A stretch of DNA of 26,537 nucleotides from WTAW01 sp964406575 (GTDB taxonomy: Bacteria; Acidobacteriota; Aminicenantia; Aminicenantales; Aminicenantaceae), in assembly GCA_964406575.1 (NCBI GenBank), contig CAYOSH010000045.1:1-26537 (forward strand). Reading direction: 5' to 3'. A model generated the notes under the pieces. That model was not told the origin of the DNA. It saw only the letters and a list, made by a program, of their open reading frames with translations, and did no database searches. A program made the translations under genes and the position numbers. Positions 22,840-26,537 of this stretch are shown here, one piece after another (position 1 is the stretch's first letter; each line of letters begins with the position of its first letter).

Positions 22840-25800
22840 TTACACTTGGCTTAACTCCTTCAAGATGGAGATCGTTTCATCCAAGGCCTTTTCTTCCCCA
22901 TCCGAATGAAGCTCCACACTCAAAATCCCCTGGGGCGTGATCGATCCCGAGTATTTCTCAAAAAGCCGCGTCATCCTTTCGATATCCGCTGTGGATGAAG
23001 GGACGAATTTGAGAATGATCTTCCGGCCGATACGGTCGATCGCCTGGATCTTGATCCTCTGTGCGAGAAATTTTATTCTCCCGTAACGGAGGAGATTGAC
23101 CACACTCAGCGGAAGGGGGCCGTATCTGTCCTGAATCTCTTCTCTGATCCGGTCCAACTCCTCCGAGCTCTCAACAGAGGAGATCCTTTTGTAGAGGTTG
23201 AGCCTGAGGTTGATCTGAGGCAAATAGCTTTCTGGAATACGCATTTCCACCTTCATGTTTATCTCACTCTTGATCTCTTCTTGCTCTTCGCCTTTGACCT
23301 CACCGATCGTCTTTTCGAGAAGATTCATGTAATAGTTAAATCCCACTGCTTCCATGTACCCATGCTGCTCCAAACCAAGAAAGTTACCCGCTCCCCTGAT
23401 CTCCAAATCCTTGGCCGCCAACCGAAACCCTGAGCCCAGCTCGCTGAACTCCTGCAGGGCTTTCAGCCTCTCTTTGGCCAGTGATGTCATTTCCGTGAAG
23501 GGAGGGACAAGAAAATAGGCCACGGCCTGACGCGACGACCGGCCCACTCGGCCTCTCAATTGATAGAGCTGTGCCAGACCGAACCGGTCGGCCCGGTTGA
23601 CGATAAGGGTGTTGACAAGAGGAATATCGATCCCGTTTTCCAGAATCGTTGTCGAAACGAGAACATTGGTTTTCTGGGCGATGAAATTGACCATGCGGCG
23701 TTCGAGTTGCGTGCTGGGCATCTGGCCATGAATGGTGACCACTTTTGCTTGAGGCACCCATAGCTCGATCATGCCTGCGATGGAGTCGATATCTTCGATC
23801 CTATTGTGGATGAAATACACTTGGCCTCCGCGCCCCAATTCCATCTTTATGGCTGAGACGATAAGATTTCGGCTGAAGGTCGTGACAACTGTGTGGATGG
23901 CCAGACGGTCCTTGGGTGCCGTCTCGATGAGACTGATATCTCTCAAACCGGACAAAGACAGATTCAAAGTCCTCGGGATCGGAGTGGCCGTCATGGTCAA
24001 AACATCGATGTTCGTTTTTATAGTTTTGATCCTCTCTTTGTGGCCCACACCGAACCGCTGTTCTTCGTCGACGATCAACAATCCGAGGTCGCGGAACTTC
24101 ACATCCTTGGAGAGAAGCCTGTGGGTCCCGATGATGATATCGACCTGTCCCTTCTTTAAATCCTCCAGTATCTTTTTTTGCTTGGCCGGTGTTTGAAGCC
24201 GGGTGAGACTTTCCACGCGTATGGGGAAGAGCACCATCCTCGTCTGGAACGTTTTATGGTGCTGGCTGGCCAGGACTGTGGTCGGAGAGAGAACAGCCAC
24301 CTGTTTCCCATCCATGACAGCTTTAAAAGACGCCCTCATAGCCACTTCTGTTTTACCGTATCCCACATCTCCGCAGAGAAGACGGTCCATCGGAGAAGAG
24401 GTCTCCATGTCCACCATGACCTCTTGGATCGCTCTGAGTTGATCCTCTGTCTCCGTGAATTCGAAAGTCTTTTCAAAATCAGAGAGCCACTCACCAGCCT
24501 GGCTGAAGCTGTAACCATCTTGAGCTTTTCTTTGCGCATAGAGCTGCAAAAGCTCTTTGGCCATGTTCTCTATGGCTTTTTTTGTCCTGGCTTTAGCCCT
24601 TTCCCATTGGGGTGTCCCCAACTTGTTTAAAGTAGGCGCTGCCGTCCCCAGTTTTGCGTATTTTTGGACAAGACTGAGGTCTTCCACCGGCACATACAGT
24701 TTATCGTCATCTTTGTAGCGGATTTCGATGAACTCGCGCTCCTTATGATCGACCGTAAACTTGATCAACCCTGTAAAGATGCCGACCCCATAATCTGTAT
24801 GAACCACAAAATCGCCAGCTTTAAGGTCCTGGAAATGGGAGACGAATGGTTGCACACGACGCCGACTGATGAGGACTTTTTCTTCAGTAAAAATATCCTT
24901 TTCTGAAAAATAGACGATCCTCTGGGGGGGATACAGGAAACCGCGCTGAAGCTCCCCGATGAGAAGGGACACTTCCCCCTCCCGAGCCGTTGCAAAAGGG
25001 TCGTCCGTTTCCATAAAGGGGATCATGTGCTGGGAGAGCAGGCTTGCGAATTTCTTTCGTACGCCAACATTCGCAACAAAGACAGTGCTCCTCTCGCTCT
25101 GCTGCTGGAGCTTTTTCATGTATTTCAAAAAAAAGGGAATTTTGTTGGCGAACCGAGTGACAGATTGAAAAGGAAAATGAAACACCTCCCTATCATCATG
25201 GAAGGCGAGCTCATTCAGCTGGATGGCTTCTGTCTGTATTTGATCCCATAAATTTGGAGGGTAGATTTCCTCAGGAGGAAGAGAAAACTTCCCTTGAGCT
25301 GTACAATCGTTGAACTGCTCCTGAAGTCCCGAGTACGTCTCTTCCCAATCCGTGGCTACTTCTTCCATGTTATCGACAATAAAAAGATACTCTTTGAGAT
25401 GAGTCTGATAGGAAGAGAAATGTGTCCGGTGGAGAAGGGATAAGAAAGAAAATGAGGGAGAGATCTCTCCCTTCTTAAACCCGTCTGCTTTTTGCTTCAG
25501 ATCTTTCAAGCACGGCGAATTCGCCTCCTGTCTAGCCAAATGCGTCCACTCTGAAAGGAATGTCGGGTCTCCCGGAAATTCCCGAAGCGAAGGGACGAGA
25601 AGCCTCTCGATCCTTGTCCTTGACCTTTGAGAAGATGGGTCGAACGTCCGTAGGGAGGCAACCTTATCTCCGCTCAGCTCGACGCGGAAGGGAAAATTCT
25701 CCCAGGGGGAAAAAACATCGACGATCCCGCCGCGCCAGGAATACTCTCCGTGCGCATTGATGATGTCCTCTTGAGTATATCCGTACTCATCTAAGGTTTC

Positions 25801-26268
25801 GATCAATGTCTCCCGGTCCAATCTTTGGCCGGCCTCCACATCAAAGAACAACCGATTTAAGCTCGCGGGATGGGGGAAGGGTTTTAAAAGGCCAAAAAGA
25901 TTTGTCACGACAAGCCGGGGTTCACTGTAAGTCAGGTCGTGAAAAAACTTCATCCGTGAGGAAACGGAGTCCAGAGAGGGAGGCACTTCTTGATACGGAT
26001 TCTCAGAAAGCGGGGGGAGCAAGCTGAGCCAAAGATCTCTCGAAAACTGAGACAGAAAAAACCGGCATTGCTCCAGCAAATTCGAGAGAGAAAGGCTCGA
26101 GGGTCGTATAAATATGACATTTTTCTCCGTATTCAAGAGTAATGTCACTAGGAACAACGGCTTGGCCGCATCGATCAATCCTGATATCTGGAAGCCCCGC
26201 TCACCCTGTTCCAGGGCCTTCTTAAGCTTCTTGAACTCATCTGTTTCTTCAAGGAACCTTAAACTCAT
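22840..26268 (-). CDS. mfd: Transcription-repair coupling factor Mfd
   Basis: A 1142-residue DNA translocase that removes RNA polymerase stalled at lesions and recruits UvrA. Domains in order: UvrB-like N-terminal modules (about 1-450, with EYSWRGGIVDVFSP); the CarD-type RNA polymerase interaction domain from about 480 (KAGDFVVHTDYGVGIFTG); the RecG-like ATPase, with Walker A GDVGYGKTE near 635, DEEQRFGV near 732 and TATPIPRTLNLSL; a QLRGRVGRS motif; and the C-terminal TRCF domain after about 1005. Length and order are those of the family. The ATG has no good ribosome site but a TATAAT ends six nt before it. It is the first gene of an operon with two foldases. Confidence 0.98.
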   Translation of the reverse strand: MSLRFLEETDEFKKLKKALEQGERGFQISGLIDAAKPLFLVTLLLNTEKNVIFIRPSSLSLSNLLEQCRFFLSQFSRDLWLSLLPPLSENPYQEVPPSLDSVSSRMKFFHDLTYSEPRLVVTNLFGLLKPFPHPASLNRLFFDVEAGQRLDRETLIETLDEYGYTQEDIINAHGEYSWRGGIVDVFSPWENFPFRVELSGDKVASLRTFDPSSQRSRTRIERLLVPSLREFPGDPTFLSEWTHLARQEANSPCLKDLKQKADGFKKGEISPSFSFLSLLHRTHFSSYQTHLKEYLFIVDNMEEVATDWEETYSGLQEQFNDCTAQGKFSLPPEEIYPPNLWDQIQTEAIQLNELAFHDDREVFHFPFQSVTRFANKIPFFLKYMKKLQQQSERSTVFVANVGVRKKFASLLSQHMIPFMETDDPFATAREGEVSLLIGELQRGFLYPPQRIVYFSEKDIFTEEKVLISRRRVQPFVSHFQDLKAGDFVVHTDYGVGIFTGLIKFTVDHKEREFIEIRYKDDDKLYVPVEDLSLVQKYAKLGTAAPTLNKLGTPQWERAKARTKKAIENMAKELLQLYAQRKAQDGYSFSQAGEWLSDFEKTFEFTETEDQLRAIQEVMVDMETSSPMDRLLCGDVGYGKTEVAMRASFKAVMDGKQVAVLSPTTVLASQHHKTFQTRMVLFPIRVESLTRLQTPAKQKKILEDLKKGQVDIIIGTHRLLSKDVKFRDLGLLIVDEEQRFGVGHKERIKTIKTNIDVLTMTATPIPRTLNLSLSGLRDISLIETAPKDRLAIHTVVTTFSRNLIVSAIKMELGRGGQVYFIHNRIEDIDSIAGMIELWVPQAKVVTIHGQMPSTQLERRMVNFIAQKTNVLVSTTILENGIDIPLVNTLIVNRADRFGLAQLYQLRGRVGRSSRQAVAYFLVPPFTEMTSLAKERLKALQEFSELGSGFRLAAKDLEIRGAGNFLGLEQHGYMEAVGFNYYMNLLEKTIGEVKGEEQEEIKSEINMKVEMRIPESYLPQINLRLNLYKRISSVESSEELDRIREEIQDRYGPLPLSVVNLLRYGRIKFLAQRIKIQAIDRIGRKIILKFVPSSTADIERMTRLFEKYSGSITPQGILSVELHSDGEEKALDETISILKELSQV

Positions 26269-26274
26269 AGCCCT

Positions 26275-26303
26275 ATTATACCTTTTATCGCTGCGTGTGC
26301 CAC
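26275..26303 (-). promoter_or_regulatory. Putative leaderless promoter of mfd
   Basis: On the minus strand a perfect TATAAT (26275-26280) is preceded after 17 nt by GTGGCA (26298-26303, 4 of 6 to consensus). The -10 box ends exactly six nt before the mfd ATG, so transcription would begin at or beside the A of the start codon. Confidence 0.65.
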
Positions 26304-26337
26304 TTTAACCATAATAACCTGCGGCTATTCCAAATAT

Positions 26338-26537
26338 ATGTTCATCGGAAGCATTGCGAAAACCCTGTTGAACGATATCCCGAAACCGCGTTGAACGATA
26401 TCCCCTATGATCAGATCAGTGATATCAAGATCACCCTGAAACGATAGGAACGGATATTTATTCGATCTCAATGGAAGCATTTCCAAAACCGTGATGAATG
26501 ATCTTCCGAGTGTTCCAATTGGTGATTTCGAAAACAC
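26338..26537. repeat. Degenerate repeat region, possible gene remnant
   Basis: The 15-mer GTTGAACGATATCCC occurs at 26367-26381 and 26390-26404, a 23-nt period. A 36-nt segment at 26347-26382 recurs at 26473-26508 with 29 of 36 bases equal, exactly 126 nt (42 codons) apart. On the plus strand both copies read as similar peptides, GSIAKTLLNDIP and GSISKTVMNDLP, but stops interrupt the frame; leaving out 23 nt joins the first copy to a short open frame ending at 26447. On the minus strand the frame is open from the right edge to 26325 (70 residues). I cannot tell whether this is a pseudogene, the end of a minus-strand gene, or a noncoding repeat. Confidence 0.45.

Noticed and set aside
26263..26394. 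Plus-strand lipoprotein-like reading (hydrophobic stretch followed by CGYS), resembling an LptE start
   Set aside because: There is no usable start codon before the hydrophobic stretch, the frame soon stops, and it overlaps the mfd promoter; the likeness is a few residues only.

Overview
This 26.5 kb window carries chromosomal housekeeping and membrane or envelope genes of a diderm (Gram-negative type) bacterium. The evidence is periplasmic SurA-type chaperones, a lipobox-bearing foldase, an EnvC-like amidase activator and signal peptides. A flavodiiron protein and a COG1313-type radical SAM protein suggest an anaerobic or microaerobic lifestyle. Two Na+-coupled NSS carriers and an AGCS carrier suggest growth on amino acids. 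The overall style reminds me of the Acidobacteriota/Aminicenantes neighbourhood, but this is an impression and no marker in the window settles it. There are no tRNA or rRNA genes, no CRISPR array, no insertion sequence and no phage genes.

Layout. At 1-139 there is a stem-loop-rich stretch of unknown role and the groEL terminator. From 2206 down to 160 on the minus strand lies groES-groEL, with two CIRCE (HrcA) operators flanking a near-consensus sigma-70 promoter. From 5564 down to 2295, also minus, lie pgeF and then a tightly overlapping set: purC, a PHP phosphoesterase, cvpA and a small Fis-type helix-turn-helix protein. At 5688-6605 (+) is a radical SAM protein whose 3' end overlaps a convergent MFS transporter (6589-7833, -), preceded by a hypothetical gene (7846-8307, -). 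At 8493-9419 (+) is a secreted DUF1684 protein. At 9473-10672 (-) is a flavodiiron protein.

From 10852 to 16413 (+) is a transporter block: two paralogous NSS carriers, an AGCS carrier with an unusual secreted N-terminal beta-domain, and a flippase-like (UPF0104) membrane protein. From 16533 to 20063 (+) is an envelope trio: an EnvC-like degenerate LytM protein, an S41/CtpA-like protein that appears to have lost its catalytic Ser and Lys, and a YibQ-type divergent polysaccharide deacetylase. A membrane-anchored hypothetical protein (20165-20761) follows. From 26268 down to 20862 (-) is mfd followed by two PpiC-type foldases, one lipoprotein-like and one SurA-like. The right end (26269-26537) holds the mfd promoter and a degenerate repeat region with a 23-bp duplication.

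Working together. The groESL and foldase genes serve protein folding in the cytoplasm and periplasm. The envC-ctpA-yibQ order is a recurrent envelope module in other bacteria and probably concerns peptidoglycan remodelling at division; here its protease member looks like a pseudoenzyme.

The most interesting signals are (1) the S41 pseudoprotease between envC and yibQ, (2) the AGCS carrier fused to a secreted beta-sandwich domain, and (3) several genes (mfd, purC, pgeF, the radical SAM gene, perhaps envC) whose predicted -10 box lies only 6-11 nt before the start codon, as expected for leaderless mRNAs. I see no clear new multi-gene defence or mobile system.
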